Below are positions 45,611 through 53,305 of a stretch of 64,000 bases of DNA, piece after piece; the stretch's first letter is position 1; every line of letters starts with the position of its first letter. A program made the position numbers and the translations under genes. This DNA is from an uncultured Bacteroidales bacterium (lineage in GTDB: Bacteria; Bacteroidota; Bacteroidia; Bacteroidales; UBA932): assembly GCA_934717185.1 (NCBI GenBank), contig CAKUYQ010000002.1, positions 62,001 through 126,000 on the forward strand. Direction: 5' to 3'. Under the pieces are notes generated by a model. The model was given only the letters and a program-made list of their open reading frames with translations. It made no database searches and was not told the DNA's origin.

Positions 45611-46549
45611 TCACCTCACATATACAATCATGTTGTCATAATCAAAGATACACAAAGACCGTTCAAAAAAACCAGTCCCCAAATTCCCAACTATTTTATC
45701 ATCTTTATATTTTGATTCTATAACACTTATAGAGCTCCGGCCATAAGTTACACCACATATTTCACATTCATCAGCAGTAAATGAGTACTGTTTGTAATGG
45801 GCCCCCCTTTCTGAATAATCCCGTAAATCAAAAAAAGGGTGCGCTTTTAAAAAACGTTCAACATTAGAATTACCTTTACGTAACCATACCAATCCGCCAA
45901 ATCCCAAATTAATATCAAACATGCCTGAAAGAGATTTTACAAAACCGGTCGTATCTTTAACAAAGAGTGTAGTCTGTATTGAGTAATCATCGTCACCTAC
46001 AGACTTTGTAAGAAAAAATTTTCTAAATCGTTTAGCTCTTTTATCCAACTCCTGTTTTGTGGACATAGTCATCTTTTTGCCGTTAAAATCCAAATAGATT
46101 ATTTGGCTATAACTATCCTTCTCATTGTAGATATTTTTAAGAGGAAGGTATATATCTGTTTTTATATCATTTACAATCCATACCGTACCAATAAAGTATG
46201 TATTCGGCCCAATTTTTACCGTTCCCTCAGATCTATATGATGCTGATTTATTCTTCCCAAAATCATGTATGGAAGAGTGCGCCGGCTTCATTTTAAGATT
46301 AAACAGTTTGGGATGTTTATAATAAAATTCTGCACTTACAGAAAGGACTTCACCTCCTACGAGCATCCCTTTTGCCGGAACAGAATCATTAATCATCAAA
46401 TCCACAGTGTAATGTCCGGAAGACATTCCTCTTAGTCTGAATACATCTCCATCTCCTTTCTGTTTAGCCCAACAAAAGCCGTTTCCTAAAAATAAAAACA
46501 CAAAGACCAAAATAACTGTCCTCAAAAAATCGTCGTTTATTTTCTTCAT
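45611..46549 (-). CDS. Exported retropepsin-like fold protein, catalytic motif not seen
   Basis: The 312-residue protein (start ATG 46549; a longer frame adds 12 residues) has a signal peptide to about residue 28. GHYTVDLMINDSVPAKGMLVGGEVLSVSAEFYYKH (about 45-79) and the C-terminal IVGNLGTGFFERSLCIFDYDNMIVYV look like the two ends of a retropepsin-type aspartic protease domain. The position where such proteases have a DTG triad reads LVGGE, so it is probably not an active protease. Similar Asp-less proteins are known to me from Bacteroides but have no function. It lies in an accessory block between two tRNA genes. Confidence 0.5.
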   Translation of the reverse strand: MKKINDDFLRTVILVFVFLFLGNGFCWAKQKGDGDVFRLRGMSSGHYTVDLMINDSVPAKGMLVGGEVLSVSAEFYYKHPKLFNLKMKPAHSSIHDFGKNKSASYRSEGTVKIGPNTYFIGTVWIVNDIKTDIYLPLKNIYNEKDSYSQIIYLDFNGKKMTMSTKQELDKRAKRFRKFFLTKSVGDDDYSIQTTLFVKDTTGFVKSLSGMFDINLGFGGLVWLRKGNSNVERFLKAHPFFDLRDYSERGAHYKQYSFTADECEICGVTYGRSSISVIESKYKDDKIVGNLGTGFFERSLCIFDYDNMIVYVR

Positions 46550-46743
46550 AATATTGATTGTTTTTAAATTAATAAACGTTATCAATTAAATATAAATCGT
46601 ATTAAATAACATCCTTGACGTTGGCATTAGTTTCCCTCCATACCTTCTTTACCCTTTTTACTGTCTTTACATTTTATGCCCTTTTACTCCAAAGGCTATT
46701 CAAATGCCAAAGCGAAAGCCATTTAACTATAAACTTTATCATG

Positions 46744-47283
46744 TTACTCCTCTATCTTGGTTAGTATCATATCGGCAGGGATAGTGAAAGCTATTTGGCC
46801 TGGTTTTAACCTTCTTTGCTCATTATCATAACAAGGGACAATATGCCATGATACTTTTGCCGGATTTTTAGATGCAATTGTAAGAAAGGACGCATATGGT
46901 AATGCTCTTGTATCATATTGTGTTTTGGAATCTGTATAATTAACTGATAGTATTGATTGTCCCCATTTTTGAGACAAATCCGGAATTATCATAAAGGAAA
47001 TGGAGCGATACGTTTCGGCCTTCCCGTATAAATACAGATAATCATAAGCAGTAAAACCATATTTTGTATATTTAAAAACGCCATTTAAAACGGTCAAAGA
47101 ATGATCCGGAAATGAATAAGTTTGTTTCCACGTCTTCAAAATAAAATGCTCAGTAGTTGTTTTGTACTCCCATGTACCTACATAGAAATCATAGTCAAAC
47201 CCTCTAGTGCTATAATCTTGAGCGCAGAGGCTAACGCTTATAAAGACAAATAATGCTATAAAAATAATTCTTATGTCTCTCAT
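46744..47283 (-). CDS. Small exported protein, possibly DUF6705-like
   Basis: The 179-residue protein has a signal peptide ending SLCAQ (about residue 22) and FYVGTWEYKTTTEHFILKTWKQTY, a GTWEY motif found in small Bacteroidota proteins of the DUF6705 kind; the rest is beta-strand-like and ends PGQIAFTIPADMILTKIEE. The likely location is the periplasm. The function is unknown. It lies between two other exported proteins on the same strand. Confidence 0.5.
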   Translation of the reverse strand: MRDIRIIFIALFVFISVSLCAQDYSTRGFDYDFYVGTWEYKTTTEHFILKTWKQTYSFPDHSLTVLNGVFKYTKYGFTAYDYLYLYGKAETYRSISFMIIPDLSQKWGQSILSVNYTDSKTQYDTRALPYASFLTIASKNPAKVSWHIVPCYDNEQRRLKPGQIAFTIPADMILTKIEE

Positions 47284-47314
47284 TTTAAATAATTAATTTT
47301 TAATTATTTATGTA

Positions 47315-48319
47315 TCAGTATACGCAGACGCCGGTTTCCTTTAATAAGGATAAATAATCTTGTGTGCCGGTAATCCTTTTTGATATTATTTCATTGTTAT
47401 CATATACTTTGTACATATTGACACTTAAACCCAACTGATGCTTTTCGTTGAATAGTATAAATCCGTATTCAGGCCCTCCTGAAACAATTTTTGATTGATA
47501 TCTTCTCAGTAAAGAGAAGTTGCTGCCAAATGCCTTGGCTAATTTTCCGCAGTCAGAACTTTCTTCGTAGAATCTGGCATATATGGTCATATCATCCTCC
47601 ACGGTGAATGTTGCAGGATTGTCCAATCCGGAATAATCCCCGCTCCAGCCAGCAAAGACATATCCCTCGTCGGCTATGGCAGAAATAGTGGCAGTGCTTC
47701 CTTTTTTGGTCTTTCTGCCGTTTTCAAATCGGCTTGCCCTTATCAGATAACCTGTATAAGGTGTTGTATAGATTGCCAGTCCGCTAAATCCTCCTTTGTT
47801 TCCAAGGTTTATGAAATTGCCTGCTATATCCTCTCCTTGATGATTGTCATAAAAGTTTTTATCCGGAATAAGGGAGAGAAGATAAGGGAAGATGGAGTTT
47901 AATGTGTCATTTTTTACAAAGATGAGTTTTTGGTAAAGCGAGGTGCGGGAGACAAACGTGATGTTATCCTCGCGGTACTGCCTTAGAGCAACATACTTCA
48001 TTTGGGACTCGATTGGAACGTCAACGCTCCCTATGATGCCGTCATTTGAGGCAACGGCATTGTCCCAATTTGGTACAAAGTTCCCGACAACAAGCCTGTT
48101 AAGATATTTATCAGCAGCTTTTGTCTTAGCATTTCTTTTTGCCGTAAAGTTTTCAAAAAACAGTTTGGATTGCATGATTGTAAGCCGGCCTGCATCACCT
48201 GCACTGTCTGCCGGCAGTGGCGGAATATCCATGTCTTTTTTTGTACAGCATGCCAAAACAATGGAGACAATTGCTGTGGCAAGTAAAAGGGCCCGTTGCT
48301 TGATTCTAATAGCTTTCAT
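47315..48319 (-). CDS. Lipoprotein with InlB B-repeat-like domain
   Basis: The 334-residue protein has a lipoprotein signal with lipobox VLAC (Cys24) and a central domain KKGSTATISAIADEGYVFAGWSGDYSGLDNPATFTVEDDMTIYARF (about residues 205-250), the GYxFxGWSGD...MTIxAxF pattern of InlB B-repeat/Flg_new modules. The N-terminal part (residues 40-200) matches nothing I know. Such modules usually mediate surface contacts. It is the first of three leftward exported-protein genes between tRNA-Ser and tRNA-Pro. Confidence 0.65.
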   Translation of the reverse strand: MKAIRIKQRALLLATAIVSIVLACCTKKDMDIPPLPADSAGDAGRLTIMQSKLFFENFTAKRNAKTKAADKYLNRLVVGNFVPNWDNAVASNDGIIGSVDVPIESQMKYVALRQYREDNITFVSRTSLYQKLIFVKNDTLNSIFPYLLSLIPDKNFYDNHQGEDIAGNFINLGNKGGFSGLAIYTTPYTGYLIRASRFENGRKTKKGSTATISAIADEGYVFAGWSGDYSGLDNPATFTVEDDMTIYARFYEESSDCGKLAKAFGSNFSLLRRYQSKIVSGGPEYGFILFNEKHQLGLSVNMYKVYDNNEIISKRITGTQDYLSLLKETGVCVY

Positions 48320-48590
48320 CAGTTAAATAGGTTTAATTATACACTATATGGAGCGGGTCTAAATGGCCGGTATTAACTTTATAAAAATTACAGCAAGGCC
48401 TATAATTGTTACAATATCCAGCCATTTATTGCAAATATAGTTTAATTTTTTAACTAAACAATTGTATTTTGGCAATTATTGGCAAGAATATGCGAATGGC
48501 GACATAAATGTTGCACTTGCTTTTTGACTTTGCAGAAATTAAAAATTTCAAAAAAATTTGGAAGTATAAAAAAAACAACATACCTTTGTA

Positions 48591-48598
48591 CCCGCTTT
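48591..48598 (+). promoter_or_regulatory. -7 promoter element for tRNA-Pro
   Basis: TACCTTTG is an exact match, 31 bp before the tRNA start. The gap 48320-48590 upstream holds nothing else recognisable. Confidence 0.55.
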
Positions 48599-48628
48599 GA
48601 GAGAAAGCAATAGTTCTTACCAAAGATT

Positions 48629-48702
48629 CGGGGTGTGGCGCAGTTGGCTAGCGCATCTGCTTTGGGAGCAGAGGGTCCTCCGTTCGAGTCGGAGTACCCC
48701 GA
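48629..48702 (+). tRNA. tRNA-Pro (anticodon TGG)
   Basis: Acceptor CGGGGTG/TACCCCG, D arm GGCTAGC, anticodon stem TCTGC/GCAGA around TTTGGGA (anticodon TGG), T arm CCTCC GTTCGAGTC GGAG. CCA is not encoded. The 3' quarter is duplicated downstream. Confidence 0.95.
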
Positions 48703-48842
48703 CAAAGAAAAAGGGAATTGATGAGAGTCGGTTCCCTTTTTTGTTTTATTCCCTACGAGAACGGTGGACCCGTAATAAGCCGCAGGCGCGAACGTAGTGA
48801 GCTGAATGCGTTGCGTTAGCAACTGCACTGAGCGCCTGGCCT
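48677..48842. repeat. 166-bp tandem duplication, unit 1 (tRNA-Pro 3' end plus terminator)
   Basis: It runs from the T arm of tRNA-Pro through a terminator hairpin (AAAGGGAA 48710-48717 / TTCCCTTT 48732-48739, then T-run) to a GC-rich segment ending GAGCGCCTGGCCT. The same sequence recurs 174 bp later. Confidence 0.9.
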
Positions 48843-48850
48843 CAGGCGCA

Positions 48851-49016
48851 CCTCCGTTCGAGTCGGAGTACCCCGACAAAGAAAAAGGGAATTGATGAGA
48901 GTCGGTTCCCTTTTTTGTTTTATTCCCTACGAGAACGGTGGACCCGTAATAAGCCGCAGGCGCGAACGTAGTGAGCTGAATGCGTTGCGTTAGCAACTGC
49001 ACTGAGCGCCTGGCCT
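48851..49016. repeat. 166-bp tandem duplication, unit 2
   Basis: It repeats 48677-48842 base for base as far as I can check by eye, including the last 26 bases of the tRNA and the terminator (48884-48916). The tRNA 5' part is absent, so this is not a second tRNA gene. Confidence 0.9.
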
Positions 49017-49046
49017 GTTAAGAAATATTTGCAATTAAAGATTATA

Positions 49047-49079
49047 ATTACGTAATTTGCGTAACGTAATTTACGTAAT
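49047..49079. promoter_or_regulatory. Palindromic operator-like site before the AAA ATPase gene
   Basis: ATTACGTAA (49047-49055) and TTACGTAAT (49071-49079) are exact complements, each itself containing TTACGTAA, with TTGCGTAACG between them. It ends 18 bp before ATG 49098, so a bound protein would block expression. Confidence 0.55.
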
Positions 49080-49097
49080 AAGAAAAACAATCAACAT

Positions 49098-50213
49098 ATG
49101 AGACCTAATAACCCGTTTTTAATATCAGGATATTACAGTCCGGAGTTTTTTTGCGACCGAGTTCAAGAAACTGAAACTATAATAAATGCATTGTATAATG
49201 GCAGGAATATAACCCTTGTGTCACCTCGCCGTATGGGTAAAACAGGTTTGATAAGTAACACATTTTATAGAATAAAGCATGAGCATTCTGATCTTTTTAC
49301 CTTCTACATGGATATATTCCCAACACAGAATCTCAATGATTTTATACAGCTTTTTGCCAATACCGTTTTAGGCAAATTAGATTCTGCTCCTGTAAAGGCT
49401 ATTAACAGGGTATCCAAATTCATTAAGAGTTGCAGACCTGTTGTTACATTTGACGACCTTTCCGGAATGCCAAAATTCTCATTAGAGGTAGATGAATCTA
49501 TTCAACAGTCTACCTTAAAAGAGATTTTCAATTATCTTAAATCATCTGAAAAGCGTTGTTGTATTGCCATAGATGAGTTCCAGCAAATAGCGGAATATCC
49601 CGAAAAAGGTGTTGAGGCACTCTTGCGCTCCTACATGCAGTTCTTACCAAATATCAGTTTTATTTTTTCCGGTAGCAAACAGCATATCATGCAAGAGATG
49701 TTTCTCTCTGCAAAACGGCCTTTCTACCAAAGCACGCAGCCAATGTTGATTGGAGAGATCAACAGGGATGAGTATTATGCTTTTGCCGGCAGGATGCTCT
49801 CTCCACGTAATATAGATGAACAGACTTTTAATTATATATACGACAAATTCTGCGGGCACACATGGTATATTCAGGTTGTACTCAACAGATTGTACAGCTA
49901 TAATGAGCCAATTAATTTTAGTTTGGTTGATTACGCCATTAATGAGATAATAACAGAGTACTCATACAGCTATCAAAGTCTTCTTGCAGCGTATCCGCCC
50001 GGCAGTGTGAAACTGATAAAGGCTATTGCCAAAGAGAGATGTGTAAAAGAGATAAACTCGGGTGAGTTTATCTCCAAATACAAACTTAAAGCGGCAAGTA
50101 GCGTAAATTCTGCCATTAGAAGACTGCTTGATAATGAACTTATATATAGATCTGAAGAGGGTTATATTATCTATGACAGGTTTATGTCATTATGGTTAGC
50201 CGAATCTTTTTAA
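49098..50213 (+). CDS. AAA-type ATPase of the archaeal-ATPase family
   Basis: The 371-residue protein starts RPNNPFLISGYYSPEFFCDRVQE, and has Walker A ITLVSPRRMGKTGL (about residues 38-51), Walker B CCIAIDEFQQI (about 153-163), sensor IFSGSKQH, and a C-terminal winged-helix-like part (AASSVNSAIRRLLDNELIYRSEEGYIIYDRFMSLWL). It is a stand-alone cytoplasmic NTPase of the kind common in Bacteroidales and archaea, often linked to mobile DNA; its role is not known. An unusual palindrome lies just upstream and tRNA-Pro duplications before that. Confidence 0.8.
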   Translation: MRPNNPFLISGYYSPEFFCDRVQETETIINALYNGRNITLVSPRRMGKTGLISNTFYRIKHEHSDLFTFYMDIFPTQNLNDFIQLFANTVLGKLDSAPVKAINRVSKFIKSCRPVVTFDDLSGMPKFSLEVDESIQQSTLKEIFNYLKSSEKRCCIAIDEFQQIAEYPEKGVEALLRSYMQFLPNISFIFSGSKQHIMQEMFLSAKRPFYQSTQPMLIGEINRDEYYAFAGRMLSPRNIDEQTFNYIYDKFCGHTWYIQVVLNRLYSYNEPINFSLVDYAINEIITEYSYSYQSLLAAYPPGSVKLIKAIAKERCVKEINSGEFISKYKLKAASSVNSAIRRLLDNELIYRSEEGYIIYDRFMSLWLAESF

Positions 50214-50246
50214 TTTATTTTGTAACATCAAACAACAATAAGCATT

Positions 50247-51464
50247 ATGGTAAAAAACCACATTTCAAAGTTTTCATTAATACTGTTAACCATATCAGTA
50301 TTAGGATTATTGTCATGCAAAGAGAGTAGTAAAGACAATTTAAAACCAACAACCAACAATCCCATAGAGTATATCACAGACCAAGCTAAGTTAGATATGA
50401 TCTATTCTCTTAAGGATATAGACCATAAAAAACAAGGGAGGTTCTACGAAATTAATTACACGGCAGACTATAAATTAGAGGAAGCTATAAAAGCACAACT
50501 CACATCATTGGAGGGGCTTACCTCATTCTTGGCAACCAATCTCTTTGACAAAGTGCCTGAGCAGACCGCCAAAACAGATTACAGCGCAGGATGCAGCGCC
50601 TTTGCAGCACCCGACCCTGCAAACGGAAACTATTACATGGGCCGCAACTTTGACTTCTGCCACACAGACAAAGACAAAAAAGAGGTTCCCATCTCTGCCA
50701 TAGTAGTCCATTCAACCTCTGCCGAAGGCAAAAAGTCCATAAGTATGGTAGACTCCTACTGGGTAGGGCTCAAACAGGGATTCTTCACAGACGGAAAATC
50801 TGATCTCTCTATCCTAATGGCTCTCCCCTATCTACTTATGGATGGAATAAACGAAGACGGATTTGCCATTGGAGTGCTTCACCTTGGAGGAAATCCAACA
50901 AAGCAGAACGAACCCGGCAAATTAAGCATAAACACAACAATAGCTATGAGGATGCTGTTAGATAAAGCCACATCTGTAGACCATGCTATTGAACTGCTGA
51001 AGCAGTACAACATGAATATGGAATCCCCTGCCGGAGGCAACTATCACTTCTTTATGGCAGATGCAGGCGGCAATTACGCAATCATTGAGTATATATTTGA
51101 AGGTGAAGACACAGATTCAACCCCTAACAAGATGATGGTATTCAATCAGAACGACACCATGCGTTACGTTACAAACTTCTACGTTACCCCTACCCTCGCC
51201 GCTAACAATACTATTGGAGGAGCAGCAGAAAGGGGTAAATGGCGTTACAACACCATGAAAGAGAATCTTAAGGTAAACGCCTACAAACTCACCAAGGAGC
51301 AGGCAATGGATCTCCTTAAAGCAGTAGCAACAGACGCCAATGTAACGGAGCCTACCAGCCACACACAGTGGTCATCATTGTATAACCTTTCGCAAAAGAC
51401 CTTGGATGTTGCCATTTTAAAAGAATATGGCAAAGAGGAGGTAAAGCACTTTAGTTTCAACTAA
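50247..51464 (+). CDS. Choloylglycine-hydrolase-like (Ntn) lipoprotein
   Basis: The 405-residue protein has a lipobox LLSC (Cys24), then a 90-residue propeptide-like region, then SAGCSAFAAPD (Cys116) and GNYYMGRNFDF (Arg133, Asp136), which match the catalytic Cys, Arg and Asp of linear-amide C-N hydrolases, followed by MDGINEDGFAIGVLHLGGNP. Cleavage before Cys116 would expose the N-terminal nucleophile. Family members cleave conjugated bile salts, penicillin V or N-acyl amines; the substrate cannot be told here. A lipid anchor places it at the envelope. It is convergent with a histidine phosphatase gene. Confidence 0.75.
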   Translation: MVKNHISKFSLILLTISVLGLLSCKESSKDNLKPTTNNPIEYITDQAKLDMIYSLKDIDHKKQGRFYEINYTADYKLEEAIKAQLTSLEGLTSFLATNLFDKVPEQTAKTDYSAGCSAFAAPDPANGNYYMGRNFDFCHTDKDKKEVPISAIVVHSTSAEGKKSISMVDSYWVGLKQGFFTDGKSDLSILMALPYLLMDGINEDGFAIGVLHLGGNPTKQNEPGKLSINTTIAMRMLLDKATSVDHAIELLKQYNMNMESPAGGNYHFFMADAGGNYAIIEYIFEGEDTDSTPNKMMVFNQNDTMRYVTNFYVTPTLAANNTIGGAAERGKWRYNTMKENLKVNAYKLTKEQAMDLLKAVATDANVTEPTSHTQWSSLYNLSQKTLDVAILKEYGKEEVKHFSFN

Positions 51465-51483
51465 GAACAGATATAGAAATGAT

Positions 51484-51518
51484 CTTCCCGACAAAACTCC
51501 GCAGTGATTGTCGGGAAG
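51484..51518. terminator. Terminator made of an inverted pair of CTTCCCGACAA motifs
   Basis: CTTCCCGACAA (51484-51494) and TTGTCGGGAAG (51508-51518) form an 11-bp perfect stem with a 13-base loop between two convergent genes. Each arm is a full copy of the dispersed motif. Confidence 0.75.
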
Positions 51519-51534
51519 GTTATCATAAAAAATA

Positions 51535-52812
51535 TCACCTCCGTGAATAAGCGTCTAATTTAGCACGGTAGTACCCCTCAACATCTCTCCAATTATAGTA
51601 TGGAGCAAGTTTGCTTTTGACAGGCAATCTCACCTCTCGCTCATTAAGAAGAGCCTTTACAAGAATATCATCACTACCACTCTTGCGATAAAATACAAAC
51701 TGCACATTGGCAGCCATAGGAAAGATCTCGTAAGACCTCCAGCTATCGTATATATCGTCCAAGTTTTCGTAAGATTTACCGTAGCCATCCAATTCCAACA
51801 GTGCCGCCAAAGGCAGCAGGCACGATTCATGACCAAATCTTAACGAAGCCTGAGTCTTTCCACCCTTTATTGCAGAATCCGCCGCATCCAATATATTGCG
51901 CAGCAGCTCGGCCTCTCTGTACGGCATAAGGCCCTTAGTGACCGGTGAAGCCGCACGGGTTAAGTACCAATAGAGATTGCTGCAGCACCACATGTTATAA
52001 CACTCCTCATCTGTAAAGAGAGAATAAAGTTCCATAGAGGTATCGTGGCTCTGCATATTGCTCGCAATGTCAAACAGGCGCTTCATAAGGCGCACCCCGT
52101 CTACACTATCCTTAACATACTGTTCATCTTTAAAAAGCACCTTCATAAGTCTTTGCGGGAGAATATGGGCCGCTTCAAACTCTTTTCTCAGTATCTTTAC
52201 TGTATCTGATGTGGAGATGCTGTCTATCTCCTCCTTTACCGGCGGATTCATGAAACACATATCGTGATAGCTAGCATCATTTTTTATTCGAAGTGCAGGA
52301 TTCAAAGCCTGCAACTGCAAACACTCAGATGTCATAGACAATATGCAACGTATGACAACCGTAGAACGTGCATCCACAACTGCGCTGTCTGCAAATATTT
52401 GAGGAAAATTGTTATACATACGTTCTGCAATACCTCTGTGCTGGCGCGCTCCAAGTGGAGTAAGCTCACCCAAACGATTCTCCGCCATCTCTGCCATACG
52501 CAAAACAACATCTAACGTCTTTTTACCCGTTTCTGTAAGCATCCCCAGGGAATCTGCCCTCTGTAAAGTCTCCTTTGGGAAGATATAATCCTTAGGGTTA
52601 ATAAGATAACGCGAACCGTGACGCATATATGTGCTAATATAGAACGGCTCATATCCCTTTGGGGCAGGTGTAAGTTTTGCCGTTGGAGCCGGATATGCTC
52701 TATAATTGTTGGCAGACAACATTCTGTTTGCCTTTATCTCATCAAATGCTGTCTGTGCCTGCAAAGAGAACGCAAACAGAAATAACAAAACAACAGATAA
52801 TATTCTTCTCAT
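51535..52812 (-). CDS. Exported histidine-type acid phosphatase (phytase/MINPP clan)
   Basis: The 425-residue protein has a signal peptide ending LQAQ (about residue 20) and the branch-2 histidine phosphatase motif FYISTYMRHGSRYL (about 57-70; RHG x R), which forms the phospho-histidine. The distal motif, usually HD or HAE, reads RFGHESCLLPLAALL (about 310-324), so Glu follows the His as proton donor. It would release phosphate from inositol phosphates or other esters in the periplasm or outside. It is convergent with the choloylglycine-hydrolase-like gene. Confidence 0.85.
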   Translation of the reverse strand: MRRILSVVLLFLFAFSLQAQTAFDEIKANRMLSANNYRAYPAPTAKLTPAPKGYEPFYISTYMRHGSRYLINPKDYIFPKETLQRADSLGMLTETGKKTLDVVLRMAEMAENRLGELTPLGARQHRGIAERMYNNFPQIFADSAVVDARSTVVIRCILSMTSECLQLQALNPALRIKNDASYHDMCFMNPPVKEEIDSISTSDTVKILRKEFEAAHILPQRLMKVLFKDEQYVKDSVDGVRLMKRLFDIASNMQSHDTSMELYSLFTDEECYNMWCCSNLYWYLTRAASPVTKGLMPYREAELLRNILDAADSAIKGGKTQASLRFGHESCLLPLAALLELDGYGKSYENLDDIYDSWRSYEIFPMAANVQFVFYRKSGSDDILVKALLNEREVRLPVKSKLAPYYNWRDVEGYYRAKLDAYSRR

Positions 52813-52854
52813 AAGTATTACAATTTTTTTATTCGGGCAAAGGTAAAAAAACTA

Positions 52855-53277
52855 TCATTTGCAGGGAAGAATCTTATACATAGTGAGAATATTCATGCCA
52901 TCTTTGCGGCAGTACTCAACTTTGTCCATTATCTCCTTAATGAGAAATATGCCTAGCCCCCCTATCTCGCGCTCTTCTAAAGAGAGGGTAGTATCGGCAT
53001 CGGGATGTTCTAATGGGTTAAATGCAACCCCGAAGTCTGACAAGACAAAAACGAGCGTGCCTGTATCAGCAACATATTCGGCCGAAAGGGTAATCTTTCC
53101 AACACCCTCTTTATAGGCATATTCTATCACATTTACCAATGCCTCCTCTAATGCCAAATTTATGGAATTGATTAACGAAGCCTCTATATTCAATTGGTTA
53201 CCAATCTCCCGAACAAACGGATAAAGCTTGTCCACCTCCTGTAACTGATTGGTTATTATCAACTCTTTTCTGCTCAT
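52855..53277 (-). CDS. Anti-sigma-factor-type serine kinase (RsbW/SpoIIAB-like)
   Basis: The 140-residue GHKL ATPase domain has the N-box LALEEALVNVIEYAYKEG (about residues 42-59) and the G boxes FVLSDFGVAFNP and EIGGLGIFLIKEIMD. RsbW-like kinases phosphorylate a STAS protein and sequester a target when the STAS is phosphorylated. It is the third gene of a leftward STAS/SpoIIE/HATPase set. No sigma factor is encoded nearby, so the partner is unknown. Confidence 0.88.
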   Translation of the reverse strand: MSRKELIITNQLQEVDKLYPFVREIGNQLNIEASLINSINLALEEALVNVIEYAYKEGVGKITLSAEYVADTGTLVFVLSDFGVAFNPLEHPDADTTLSLEEREIGGLGIFLIKEIMDKVEYCRKDGMNILTMYKILPCK

Positions 53278-53305
53278 TCTAACAATAATTTATAGGATTA
53301 AGCCT

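Noticed and set aside
48851..48877. Second tRNA-Pro
   Set aside because: Only the T arm and 3' acceptor strand are repeated; D and anticodon arms are missing.
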